Source: Amoebidium appalachense (Eukaryota > Ichthyosporea). From it: DNA of 22,874 bases. The stretch spans positions 1 through 22,874 of the forward strand of contig CAVNZM010000061.1 in the NCBI GenBank assembly GCA_963693365.1. Reading direction: 5' to 3'. Shown here piece by piece: positions 1 through 19,111 of this stretch (within the stretch, counting starts at the first letter, position 1; each line of letters starts with the position of its first letter). A program made the position numbers and the translations under genes. Below the pieces are notes generated by a model that searched no databases, was not told the origin of the DNA, and was given only the letters and a program-made list of their open reading frames with translations.

Positions 1-604
1 TCGGTCGGTCACTCGTCGGTGCAGGTAGCTTGAAAGCGGGGCTGCCTGGGGGGCTACGTGCAGCCCCATCCCACCACACTTTCCATCCGTGCTTTTTGAA
101 GATGCGACAAATCTGGAACTCCCCCGGCAAAGTACCCACCACGGCAGGTATGCGACTGTAGTCCTTACTGCCAGGATACAGAGAAATGCGACCGAGCTTC
201 ACCGCCCAACCCTCACTCGAAAACGGATGATAGCTGTGAAGATCATAAATCTTCCATCGAGGACCACCAAATCTGAGAATCCAGGCTACAACTTCCGGGA
301 TGCCCATGTCGTTTTCGAATTCGTGTAGGTTGTAGTTCTTCCTGCAACTAGGACGTCCGTCGTCCAGTTCAATCAAAAAAACATAAACATGTTCTGAACC
401 CGTTGGCATCACCAAATATATGATCGGTGCGAGTTTTTTTTTTTGAGGATGACGATAAATACTCTGACGTGTGAGTAGCCTTTTACCGGTAAATATAACT
501 GACGGATCAACGTCGTTCGAAAGCCTAAATGTGGGTGGGTCGAGTGGTATGCTGCTCGGGAATGCACGAGTGATGAGCGCCAGAATATCGCCGTTAACAG
601 CCAT
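1..604 (-). CDS. Unrecognised protein, 5' part only; runs off left edge
   Basis: Reading the minus strand from the ATG at 604-602, the frame stays open for 201 codons to the window edge, so the C-terminus is missing. The protein starts MAVNGDILALITRAFPSSIP and then has a basic patch (RHPQKKK, about residues 56-62) encoded across a 10-base A run. A mixed, globular-looking sequence follows with many aromatics (VYVFLIELDDGR, VVAWILRFGGPRWKIYDLH, FKKHGWKVWWDG). Composition is balanced and not low-complexity, and the ATG has C at -3 and G at +4. That a 600-base frame avoids all stops with protein-like composition is the main evidence it is real. I do not recognise the family and see no signal peptide or membrane segment. 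It points away from everything else in the window, and the region just upstream (605-760) is GT/CT-rich and would hold its promoter. Confidence 0.62.
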   Translation of the reverse strand, partial: MAVNGDILALITRAFPSSIPLDPPTFRLSNDVDPSVIFTGKRLLTRQSIYRHPQKKKLAPIIYLVMPTGSEHVYVFLIELDDGRPSCRKNYNLHEFENDMGIPEVVAWILRFGGPRWKIYDLHSYHPFSSEGWAVKLGRISLYPGSKDYSRIPAVVGTLPGEFQICRIFKKHGWKVWWDGAARSPPGSPAFKLPAPTSDRP

Positions 605-719
605 GTTGCTGTGTGTGTTTTTGTGATGTGTGTAATTGTGAGCACCCTCTGCCTGTAAGACTGTCTGTGAGAGCGCTCTGTCTGTGTGCTTGTGCCACCG
701 TGTTGTAGCGCTCGTGCTT

Positions 720-1172
<453 letters not shown>

Positions 1173-1373
1173 GAAACATGTACAACAGCAGCGCTGGGCG
1201 AAAGTGACACGAACTGATGTGGTGCGCCTGATTACGTTTGAAACATGCACAACAGCAGCGCTGGGCGAAAGTGACACGAATTGGTGTGGCGCGCTTGGTT
1301 ATGTTTGAAACATGTACAACAGCAGCGCCGGGCGAAAGTAACACGAACTGGTGTGGTGCGCTTGGTTATATTT
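1173..1373. repeat. 67-bp tandem repeat, three copies
   Basis: Three head-to-tail copies start at 1173, 1240 and 1307, exactly 67 bases apart. Each begins GAAACATG(T/C)ACAACAGCAG, continues with CGC(T/C)GGGCGAAAGT(G/A)ACACGAA and ends in a GCGC(C/T)TGRTTA-type block. Copies differ at only a few positions, so the array is young. The period is not a multiple of three and no frame stays open through it with sensible content, so it is taken as noncoding. Confidence 0.9.
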
Positions 1374-1494
1374 GTTCGTTCGGGAATCAAGATGGACTCT
1401 TGTAATTTCTCCGTTGTATATAGAGCGCAAAGAGAGTGTTGAACATATATTCTCATTTCGCAAAGCTTGAAGCAAGCAAGAAAATCACGTTTTT

Positions 1495-2230
1495 GATGAC
1501 TGGCCAATTAATGTTTTGTTCAGTTTGGCCAATGGAATCACTGATTGGCGCGTACGTGATAATAAGCTAATCAGTGAGATCGGCTAATAATAGTTTGGGT
1601 AGCAAGGCCAGCCTGCCCAACCAAGACCCTTTTGCGAGTAACAATTGTGATTTATTCTAATAGGCAATAAATATTAAAAAAGCATAATTTATTTATGTTT
1701 ATTTATACTTTACGCGGACACAGACATTTGCTTGGAATTTTGGTTGGAAAGGGTCCTGTGAATCTGGTCTTCGAAAAGCGTTGCAGCCTTGAGTCACGGT
1801 GTATTGACCAACTAGATTGTACCAATGCCGATAAGCGCTTGCCTAGAGTACCAGTGCCCGATCACGTTGACCCAACCATTATTCACCAATCACCGATTGG
1901 TTTTGTTGGCTGGCGCATTTACGTGATGACTGGCCAATGAAATTACTTAGTGACTGATAGCAGCACCGACCCTGGAGCGTTTTGACTGAGCAAGGAATAA
2001 GGGAAATCCTAAAAGAGGGTTGTATGTTTTATGACATATAAGGTTCTATAAATAAACAACCATGCGCTTGGGATTTTGGTTGGAAAGCGTTTTGTATTTG
2101 CCCAATTTGAATCCGATGCTTCGATTTCGGTCAATCAGAATACCCTGAGCATCAGCGCCGCGAATCACGTGGGGCAAGAACCAACCCCTATGCACCAATC
2201 AAAACGCTTGCACGTAAAAAGGTCCGCGAA
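1495..2230. promoter_or_regulatory. Duplicated CCAAT-rich module with TATA-like element
   Basis: An AT-rich stretch with no credible gene but clear diverged internal repeats. The motif GATGACTGGCCAAT occurs at 1495-1508 and 1925-1938. A block starting CTTGG(A/G)ATTTTGGTTGGAAAG occurs at about 1731 and 2067, about 337 bases apart, and each copy is followed some 120 bases later by TCACGT, then CCAACC, then CACCAATCA. CCAAT or ATTGG pentamers occur at least seven times on both strands, several beside ACGTGA. TATAAATA lies at 2047-2054. The arrangement looks like a promoter or enhancer duplicated upstream of the + strand gene at 2851; function is inferred, not shown. Confidence 0.45.
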
Positions 2231-2516
2231 TAAGATGTTGTGAAAGCGTATATCCTTCGATGTTTTAAACTAGCGCTCGTTTTGTCCTGTATATTATATT
2301 TTTATTTCGTATATTCACCTTTTTTTATACAGTTTACCTGTGAACCAAACACGATTAGAGATATATTCGCTAACAGCGCCAAAAGGTTCTGTTTTTCTTA
2401 TGCTTGATTCTCGTAACATAAGATCGTATTTTGCGCAATGGCTTCACATAAATTATTGATGGCGGTTTTTTTATATCAGTTCACAGCGCTGTCATTTTCT
2501 ACTTTTCTGATTCTTT

Positions 2517-2825
2517 TGTTCATGGCTGTGTTTGCACACGACGGTGTTTGCCTAGAGAAACGTAACACTCTCTTTTTTTTTCTTTTTCTCTTGTTCACGA
2601 CTGGGTTTGCACAGGACTGTGTTTGCGCAGAGAAACGTAACACTCTTTTTTTTTACTTTTTCCTTTGTTCACAACAGAGAATCGTATTCGTAGCACTTTC
2701 TTTTTTTTTTTCCTTTTTCCCTTGTTTTTTTTTTCCTTTTTCCCTTGTTCACGACTGGGTTTGCACACGACTGTGTTTGCGCAGAGAAACGTAAGACTTC
2801 CTTTCTTTTTTTCCCTTTGTTTATC
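2517..2825. repeat. ~75-bp tandem repeats with pyrimidine tracts
   Basis: About four related units begin with TTGTTCA at roughly 2517, 2591, 2664 and 2746. Each carries GGTTTGCACA(C/G)GAC, GTGTTTGCGCAGAGAAACGTAA and a T/C-rich tract; the third unit is strongly diverged. The array ends about 25 bases before the ATG at 2851, so it would form the 5' leader or proximal promoter of that gene. Frames through it give Phe-rich low-complexity peptide. Confidence 0.75.
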
Positions 2826-2850
2826 CTTTTTTTTTGTGAAAACTGTCACG

Positions 2851-4117
2851 ATGGATTATTCCCAGCAAGCTCCCGGGTCGGGGTCATACGAAACCAACAT
2901 CAGCAAGTCCGCCGACCCCGTCACAACGCAAGCCCCCCCCCCATCCAACTCCCCCCCACACTCCGGCGGCGAAGTCCTCTCCCCATCCAACCCCCCCACA
3001 CTTCGGCGGGGAAGTCCCCCCCCCCATCCAACCCCCCCCACACTTCGGCGGGGAAGTCCCCCCCCCATCCAACCCCCCCCCCACACTCCGGCGACACTGC
3101 TCCCGTCGATCCAAAAATGTTCGAAGAGTACTTGGAGACTGTGTTGCAGTCGAAAGTAGACAGTGCCATTGCCTCTGCATTGGCAAAGGTCGGTACTGCG
3201 GCCACTGCACCCGCTGTCACCACCCCAACCACCGAATTGCAGGAGAAGCTGGAAGCTGCAGAGAAAGAATTACAAACGAAGGATCACGACATCCAAATCC
3301 TTAAGGGGGAAATTGCCGAGCTAAAATCGGCGGCGGCCAAACAAAAACACCTTGCAGATGCAAAGGAACAGGTGTTATCGGCAAAGAATCGGGACCTCGA
3401 AGGGCAGCTTGTTGGAAAGGTGGCCGATATCCTGGAGCATCAGGCTGAAGGGGAAAGATACCGGGCCGAGATTACCAAGCTTCAGTCACACATTGCGACC
3501 ATGAGGGAATCATACCGTAGAACAATCGACGAGAGCACACAGAAACTTCGTGATTGGAATGACCCCCAGCCCCTCCCCGACATTACCGTCCAACACGGTC
3601 TCGCCCCCCCCTCCCCCCCCCCTGGTACGACCAATCAAAATCCCATCCCCACCCCTCCCCCCGCCCGGTACCACTCAGCCCAAAACCCCCCTCAACCTCC
3701 CCCTGCCCATTCTCCCCCCTCCCCCCACCCGGTTTTTCCATGCCCGTACCCCCCTTCAATCCGTCCCTCACCACCGTTACCAGCACCCAATCCCACACTT
3801 TTGGGGCCTCCATGATGTCGAACCCCTCTGCATATTCCCAGGGTTCAAAGAGAGGGGTGTCAGATAATTCTTTTGGTGTGTACAAACGGCACCGCCAGGA
3901 AGAGACGTCATTTGAGACGGCAGTAGATGAGGAATTGGAGGACATGATGGCTTTGGGCGAGAAGGTCGAGGGGAAGAAAGGGAAAGAAAGTGGTCGAGCA
4001 AAGAAACCAAAACCGAGTCAGAAACCAGCCCCTGCCCGCAGTGGCAGGACACGAGCAAAGCAAGTTTCAGATATACAGGTTATTCACGGGGACAGTGATG
4101 AAAACGATGAAGATTAG
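2851..4117 (+). CDS. Coiled-coil, Pro-rich protein; frame interrupted at poly-C tracts
   Basis: A protein-like frame starts at the ATG 2851 (MDYSQQAPGSGSYETN). It enters a C-rich array at 2942-3090 whose units begin at 2942, 2984, 3025 and 3066. Spacing is 42, 41 and 41 bases, so the last two units each shift the frame. It resumes in another frame with DPKMFEEYLETVLQSKVDSA and a long Lys/Glu/Ala/Leu coiled coil (about 3110-3560). A second Pro-rich stretch with C runs (3600-3740) contains a further shift. The third segment, to the TAG at 4115-4117, carries KRHRQEE, a basic nuclear-localisation-like cluster (KKGKESGRAKKPKPSQK) and an acidic tail (GDSDENDED). The layout suggests a self-assembling nuclear or nucleic-acid-associated protein. 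I do not recognise the family. Breaks lie only in homopolymers, so assembly error, recent decay and hypermutable tracts are all possible. Confidence 0.6.
2942..3090 (+). repeat. 41/42-bp Pro-rich coding repeat with C homopolymers
   Basis: Four units, each built of a C run, CATCCAAC, another C run, ACACT(C/T)CGGCGG(C/G)GAAGT. Read in one frame the unit gives a 14-residue Pro/Ser/His/Gly peptide. C-run lengths differ between units, and this alone changes the reading frame. Confidence 0.85.
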
Positions 4118-4463
4118 GTTGGGAGTGGTGAGGGGTGTGTTTTGATTTTGTTGTATGTGTCAGGGGCTGGGTATGGCCACAGGGGCTGGCTGATGTATTT
4201 TAATATATGACTGTTGATACTGGTAGCACCTTACGGTTTCTGTATTTATGTTAACGAGCATCTAATGGATCATAGCATGTAGGCATCTTTTTTTTTCTGG
4301 TTCTGGATGGTTTAGTATCTTGTGGTTATTATATATGTACAAGTCTTCTGGATGGTTTAGTATCTTGTGGTTATTATATATGTACAAGTCTTGTTTTGCT
4401 GTTTTCAACCGATTAAATATCGATTGTATACAAAGAAGTCCAGGTCCCTTTTGGTACACACTT
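4118..4463. repeat. 3' flank with 45-bp duplication
   Basis: AT-rich sequence after the coiled-coil gene. The unit beginning TTCTGGATGGTTTAGTATCT is present twice, at 4301-4345 and 4346-4390, as essentially perfect copies. No frame of interest is seen; this is probably the 3' untranslated and termination region. Confidence 0.75.
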
Positions 4464-4828
4464 GCATGCACGTTCAAAGTCTCCCCCCCCCCCCCCCCCC
4501 CCCTCCCCACACTCCCTCCCCGTGCATGCATGCCCGTGTGGCACACAGTTTGTGTGCTTTCATAAGTCTATCGATGCATGCACGTTCAAAGTCTCCCCCC
4601 CCCCCCCTCCCCCTCCCCACACTCCCTCCCCATGCATGCATGCCCGTGTGGCACACAGTTTGTGTGCTTTCATAAGTCTATCGATGCATGCACGTTCAAA
4701 GTCTCCCCCCCCCCCCCCCCCCCCCCCCCCTCCCCACACTCCCTCCCCGTGCATGCATGCCCGTGTGGCACACAGTTTGTGTGCTTTCATAAGTCTATCG
4801 ATGCATGCACGTTCAAAGTCCCCCCCCC

Positions 4829-4862
<34 letters not shown>

Positions 4863-5170
4863 CCACACTCCCTCCCCGTGCATGCATGCCCGTGTGGCAC
4901 ACAGTTTGTGTGCTTTCATAAGTCTATCGATGCATGCATGCCCGTGTGGCACACAGTTTGTGTGCTTTCATAAGTCTATTGCATGCACGTTCAAAGTCTC
5001 CCCCCCCCCCCCACCCCCCCCCCCCCCCCCCACCCCACACTCCCTCCCCATGCATGCATGCCCTTGTGGCACACAGTTTGTGTGCTTTCATAAGTCTATC
5101 GATGCATGCATGCCCGTGTGGCACACAGTTTGTGTGCTTTCATAAGTCTATTGCATGCACGTTCAAAGTC

Positions 5171-5227
<57 letters not shown>

Positions 5228-5320
5228 ACCCCACACTCCCTCCCCATGCATGCATGCCCGTGTGGCACACAGTTTGTGTGCTTTCATAAGTCTATCGATG
5301 TATATTGCATGCACGTTTAA
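4464..5320. repeat. Poly-C / GCATGC tandem array
   Basis: Units begin GCATGCACGTTCAAAGT at 4464, 4576, 4686, 4803, 4981 and 5153, with a last partial start at 5307. Each then has a C run of variable length (56 uninterrupted C at 5172-5227), CCCACACTCCCTCCCC, the palindromic GCATGCATGC, and CCGTGTGGCACACAGTTTGT followed by GCTTTCATAAGTCTATCGAT. Two units (from about 4931 and 5103) lack the poly-C half. The non-C part is nearly identical among copies, while the C run varies widely. Frames through it encode Pro-rich artefacts. Confidence 0.93.
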
Positions 5321-5326
5321 AGTATT

Positions 5327-5720
5327 TATTTCCCCTCTTTTTGCACACACAGCTTTGCACACACAGCAACTGTCTTTTTATTGTATCCACTTTGGGTATG
5401 AAGCGCTGGCGCTGGGTTTGTCGTATACTCCACTTCGGGGCTTTTGTATGCAGCGCTTATTTCCCCTCTTTTTGCACACACAGCTTTGCACACACAGCAA
5501 CTGTCTTTTTATTGTATCCACTTTGGGTATGAAGCGCTGGCGCTGGGTTTGTCGTATACTCCACTTCGGGGCTTTTGTATGCAGCGCTTATTTCCCCTCT
5601 TTTTGCACACACAGCTTTGCACACACAGCAACTGTCTTTTTATTGTATCATTTTGGGTATGAAGCGCTGGCGCTGGGTTTGTCGTATACTCCACTTCGGG
5701 TCTTTTTGTATGCAGCGCTG
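5327..5720. repeat. 131-bp tandem repeat, three copies
   Basis: Copies start with TATTTCCCCTCTTTTTGCAC at 5327, 5458 and 5589, exactly 131 bases apart. Each contains a doubled GCACACACAG, GGGTATGAAGCGCTGGCGCT and ends CTTTTGTATGCAGCGCT. The third copy has small indels. 131 is not a multiple of three, so long frames across it change register and are not taken as coding. Confidence 0.92.
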
Positions 5721-5742
5721 GCGCGGTGACACGTCAATCGGA

Positions 5743-6015
5743 TTAAAAGTCCGAGTGACTTGTTTGTCTCAGAGCGGTGTCGTACTCCGCAGCACCCGTC
5801 TTCTTATTGAAATAGTATATGACTGCATACATCAATGGTGTAACCAATAAACATGTGAGGACAATAGCAGCGCTGACGTACACCAGATACATTTTGTTCA
5901 CTTTCTCTCTAGCATTCGGTTCGGACTTCATTAAATTGTACCAGTGTATATTTGCAACGACACTGCATATAGATATCACATAAAGAATGCCTGTGGTGAC
6001 CGTGCTGTCGAACAT
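5743..6015 (-). CDS. Small two-segment membrane protein, unrecognised
   Basis: On the minus strand an ATG at 6015-6013 opens 90 codons ending in TAA at 5745-5743. There are two clear hydrophobic segments: about residues 7-24 (TTGILYVISICSVVANI) and about residues 44-69 (YLVYVSAAIVLTCLLVTPLM and following residues). They are separated by a polar, basic loop (KSEPNAREKVNK), with a short polar tail after the second. A hairpin membrane topology is likely. The frame stays open about 140 bases further upstream (to a TAA near 6155) with plausible residues (CNTSDTESFVRYTY). The true start could therefore be a non-ATG codon, or an upstream exon may be joined at a CTCAG|A site. It is divergent from the + strand gene at 6320. 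No family recognised; fragment status is possible. Confidence 0.5.
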   Translation of the reverse strand: MFDSTVTTGILYVISICSVVANIHWYNLMKSEPNAREKVNKMYLVYVSAAIVLTCLLVTPLMYAVIYYFNKKTGAAEYDTALRQTSHSDF

Positions 6016-6186
6016 GTACGTGTACCTCACAAAACTTTCAGTATCCGACGTGTTACACCCCAAAAGTGACCTCTCTGAGATCTTGCCTGTGGTACAAACT
6101 CTTGATGCCGTGTTGCTCTTGTGTTTTACCAGTACCCCTCTCTCCAGATGCCGAATTTAGATTGGAATTCGTGAATACACCCATGT

Positions 6187-6193
6187 GATTGGT
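6187..6193 (+). promoter_or_regulatory. Inverted CCAAT box upstream of DUF5763-like gene
   Basis: GATTGGTC lies about 130 bases before the ATG at 6320, in the shared region between the divergent genes at 5743-6015 and 6320-6802. CCAAT elements also occur upstream of the other genes in the window. Confidence 0.3.
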
Positions 6194-6319
6194 CAGTGGT
6201 TTGGCACCAAGAGATTGATTGATATGCCATCAACCAGTCAACAAAAAGTACTCGCTTTTACTTTTTGTCTCGCTTCACCCCAATCCAAGAACAGTGCACA
6301 CCAAAACAAAACACTAGAA

Positions 6320-6802
6320 ATGGGAGACGCACTTTTGCGCCCCGATTCGGTTGACCCCGAACGATGCCCTGCATTTGCACCCTCAAAAAAAGCCCAGTGC
6401 AAAAACAAAAAGAAAACATGCCCACACCACAAGGACGGCTTCAAGCCCTGGGTATGCTTTGCCCCTGCCACCGGTGTCCTCCTCTACAGCGACAACACCA
6501 TCAACATCCTCCGCCCCCACAAGGCCGGGGACTATGCTCATGCAAACCTCCTGCTGGACGACCTCCTGGCCGCCTTTACAGTCGCAGAAATGCAGCGCCC
6601 TCGCACCGAGCGCACCGGGGTACCCGCGCTGACTGTGTCCACTCCGGATCCACCCATGGGTGCACCACAGCCACCGGTTGCAGCTGCAGCGGTGGGTGTG
6701 GGCAGGGAAAATGGGTACTGCCAGGGCAAAACCAAGGCTGGCAATCCCTGCAAAAACAGGGTGAAATCTACGACCCATTGCCATAAGCACAAGCCCAAAT
6801 AA
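6320..6802 (+). CDS. Small basic protein with two Cys/His clusters (DUF5763-like)
   Basis: 160 codons from the ATG at 6320 to the TAA at 6800-6802. An in-frame ATG at 6224 would add 32 residues, but 6320 is preferred because it has A at -3, G at +4, and is followed at once by the conserved-looking part. Cluster one is at residues 16-37: Cys16, Cys27 followed by Lys-Asn, Cys34, His36, His37. Cluster two is at 134-157: Cys134, Cys144 again followed by Lys-Asn, Cys154, His155, His157. The second, with GKTKAGNPCKN and HCHKH, matches the short Cys/His motif I associate with DUF5763-type proteins of viruses, bacteria and protists. It is presumably a metal-binding knuckle. The middle (about 85-130) is a Pro/Ala linker. 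A DNA- or RNA-associated role is inference. No intron is visible. Confidence 0.7.
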   Translation: MGDALLRPDSVDPERCPAFAPSKKAQCKNKKKTCPHHKDGFKPWVCFAPATGVLLYSDNTINILRPHKAGDYAHANLLLDDLLAAFTVAEMQRPRTERTGVPALTVSTPDPPMGAPQPPVAAAAVGVGRENGYCQGKTKAGNPCKNRVKSTTHCHKHKPK

Positions 6803-6842
6803 AAAAACCACCCACACACCCACACGTGCCAACATACACTAT

Positions 6843-7000
6843 CCTCCCCGTGAGTGGCATGCCAGTCTCCCCAGCCCCCCTGCTCCCCAGCCCCCCAGTC
6901 CCCCCAGCTCCCCTGCTCCCCTGCTCCCCTGCCCCCCTGCTCCCCTGCCACATGCACACCCACACACTGGGTGGCCCCCCTGCCCCCCTGCCTGCCGGAA
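6843..7000. repeat. CCCTGCTC/CCCCAG-rich minisatellite
   Basis: Short, imperfect units of CCCCTGCT and CCCCCAGC repeat just after the DUF5763-like gene. On the minus strand they read as Gly/Ala-rich frames, which are not credible genes. Confidence 0.75.
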
Positions 7001-7222
7001 CCAGGCCCCCCAGTGGTGGCATTCCAACACGTGCATGCTAGAAGATCGTGCTACATGAACAAATGGTCTTAACTCAGCCATACATGGGGGATGGTTCCCC
7101 CACTCTCCCCAGCCTCCTGTGCACGTGTGCCTCCCCCGACCCCCTGCCTCCCCTGCACGTGTGCCCCCCCTCCTGCCGGAACCACGGCCCCCAGTGGTGG
7201 CAGCCAGTGCCTTACATGCTAA
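6990..7222. repeat. ~185-bp segmental direct duplication
   Basis: TGCCGGAACCA(G)G is followed by GCCCCCAGTGGTGGCA and, some 20 bases on, by CATGCTA. The block occurs at about 6990-7041 and again at about 7174-7222. The second copy has substitutions and lies next to the inverted repeat at 7241. Confidence 0.6.
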
Positions 7223-7240
7223 TCTATTCTATGGCCACAT

Positions 7241-7320
7241 GGCCAGATGGCCAGATTGTTTTGACTTCAGGTGGATCCCCCCCCCTGCTCACAGACTGAA
7301 TTTGATCTGGCCATCTGGCC
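7241..7320. repeat. 16-bp perfect inverted repeat, 48-bp loop
   Basis: The left arm GGCCAGATGGCCAGAT at 7241-7256 is the exact reverse complement of the right arm at 7305-7320. Each arm is itself an 8-bp direct doublet, so register-shifted pairing is possible. The right arm is followed by TATAAA at 7328. Confidence 0.85.
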
Positions 7321-7327
7321 ATCTGGG

Positions 7328-7333
7328 TATAAA
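7328..7333 (+). promoter_or_regulatory. TATAAA element upstream of HIS7
   Basis: TATAAA follows the inverted repeat by seven bases and lies 412 bases before the HIS7 ATG. That distance is long for a TATA box unless the 5' leader is long or contains an intron, so its use by HIS7 is uncertain. Confidence 0.3.
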
Positions 7334-7420
7334 CCGTTTTCTGTTCTAATATTGGAGAACTGTCGATAGTGATAGAAAATGTCATTGGAAGAACAATCGG
7401 GAAATCCCGCGGTGTGACAA

Positions 7421-7559
7421 CCAATCAGAATGAAGCAACTGTGGGCTCTGAGTCATACTGCGCAGATAATTGGTGCGCGTGCAGCCAATGGCATGGCTTC
7501 CCGCCAAATATTGCGCCATGCATGATCATGATGCGACCTGGCTGTGCTGAGTCATCAGC
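7421..7559 (+). promoter_or_regulatory. HIS7 promoter: CCAAT boxes, two TGAGTCAT sites, E2F-like site
   Basis: Within 140 bases are CCAAT at 7421-7425, ATTGG (CCAAT on the other strand) at 7469-7473, and CCAAT at 7485-7489. TGAGTCAT occurs at 7449-7456 and 7548-7555. The second copy sits in GCTGAGTCATCAGC, with inverted GCTGA/TCAGC flanks (7546-7559). TTCCCGCCAAA at 7498-7508 matches the E2F/DP consensus on the opposite strand. TGAGTCA is the binding site of Gcn4/AP-1-type bZIP factors, and yeast HIS7 is a Gcn4 target; whether this host uses such control is inference. Confidence 0.55.
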
Positions 7560-7744
7560 CGAGCCCTAACCCTGACAGACACACGCACGTACGACGAAAC
7601 GACAGTCTGTGCGATAAGCAGTACGCGTAAGGTCGTAGGGTTGACTGGTCGCAAAAGGTAAAGTGGGTTATTTGGTGGAAGAGAGTGGGTAGGGGAGGTG
7701 GGGAGAAGGCCTCTGACGGGTCTTGTTCAGGGTACACAGGCAGG

Positions 7745-18911
<11,167 letters not shown>

Positions 18912-19106
18912 CAGGGGGGTACACGGGGCACAAGGCACATATGTACTGTGACCGGGTGCAAATAGTATACACACAAGACTTAGGGCACACCAAGGGTTTG
19001 CTGTTGGGTGTGCGTGTGGTATGTAAGCACATGCAGGCTAGAGATTCGCCCTTGCGTGTGTGTGATATGCCATGCAGTCTATCGGTGTGCCCTGTGTGTG
19101 GATGAA

Positions 19107-19111
19107 TGTAA
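19107..19111 (+). terminator. Possible TGTAA polyadenylation signal for HIS7
   Basis: TGTAA, the signal typical of green algae, lies 196 bases after the HIS7 stop; another copy is at 19022-19026. No AATAAA is seen in the first 300 bases after the stop. Five-base motifs are common by chance, so support is weak. Confidence 0.25.

Noticed and set aside
2438-2794. Phe-rich frame with a signal-peptide-like start (MASHKLLMAVFLYQ)
   Set aside because: After the first 40 codons it is the ~75-bp tandem repeat and T-rich tracts before the gene at 2851; more likely 5' flanking sequence.
4462-5145. Pro/His/Cys-rich frames on both strands
   Set aside because: Frames exist only because C runs and the repeat unit lack stops; copies shift frame with each C-run change.
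6383-7081. Several Gly/Ala/Trp-rich minus-strand frames
   Set aside because: Shadows of the DUF5763-like gene and of the CCCTGCTC minisatellite.
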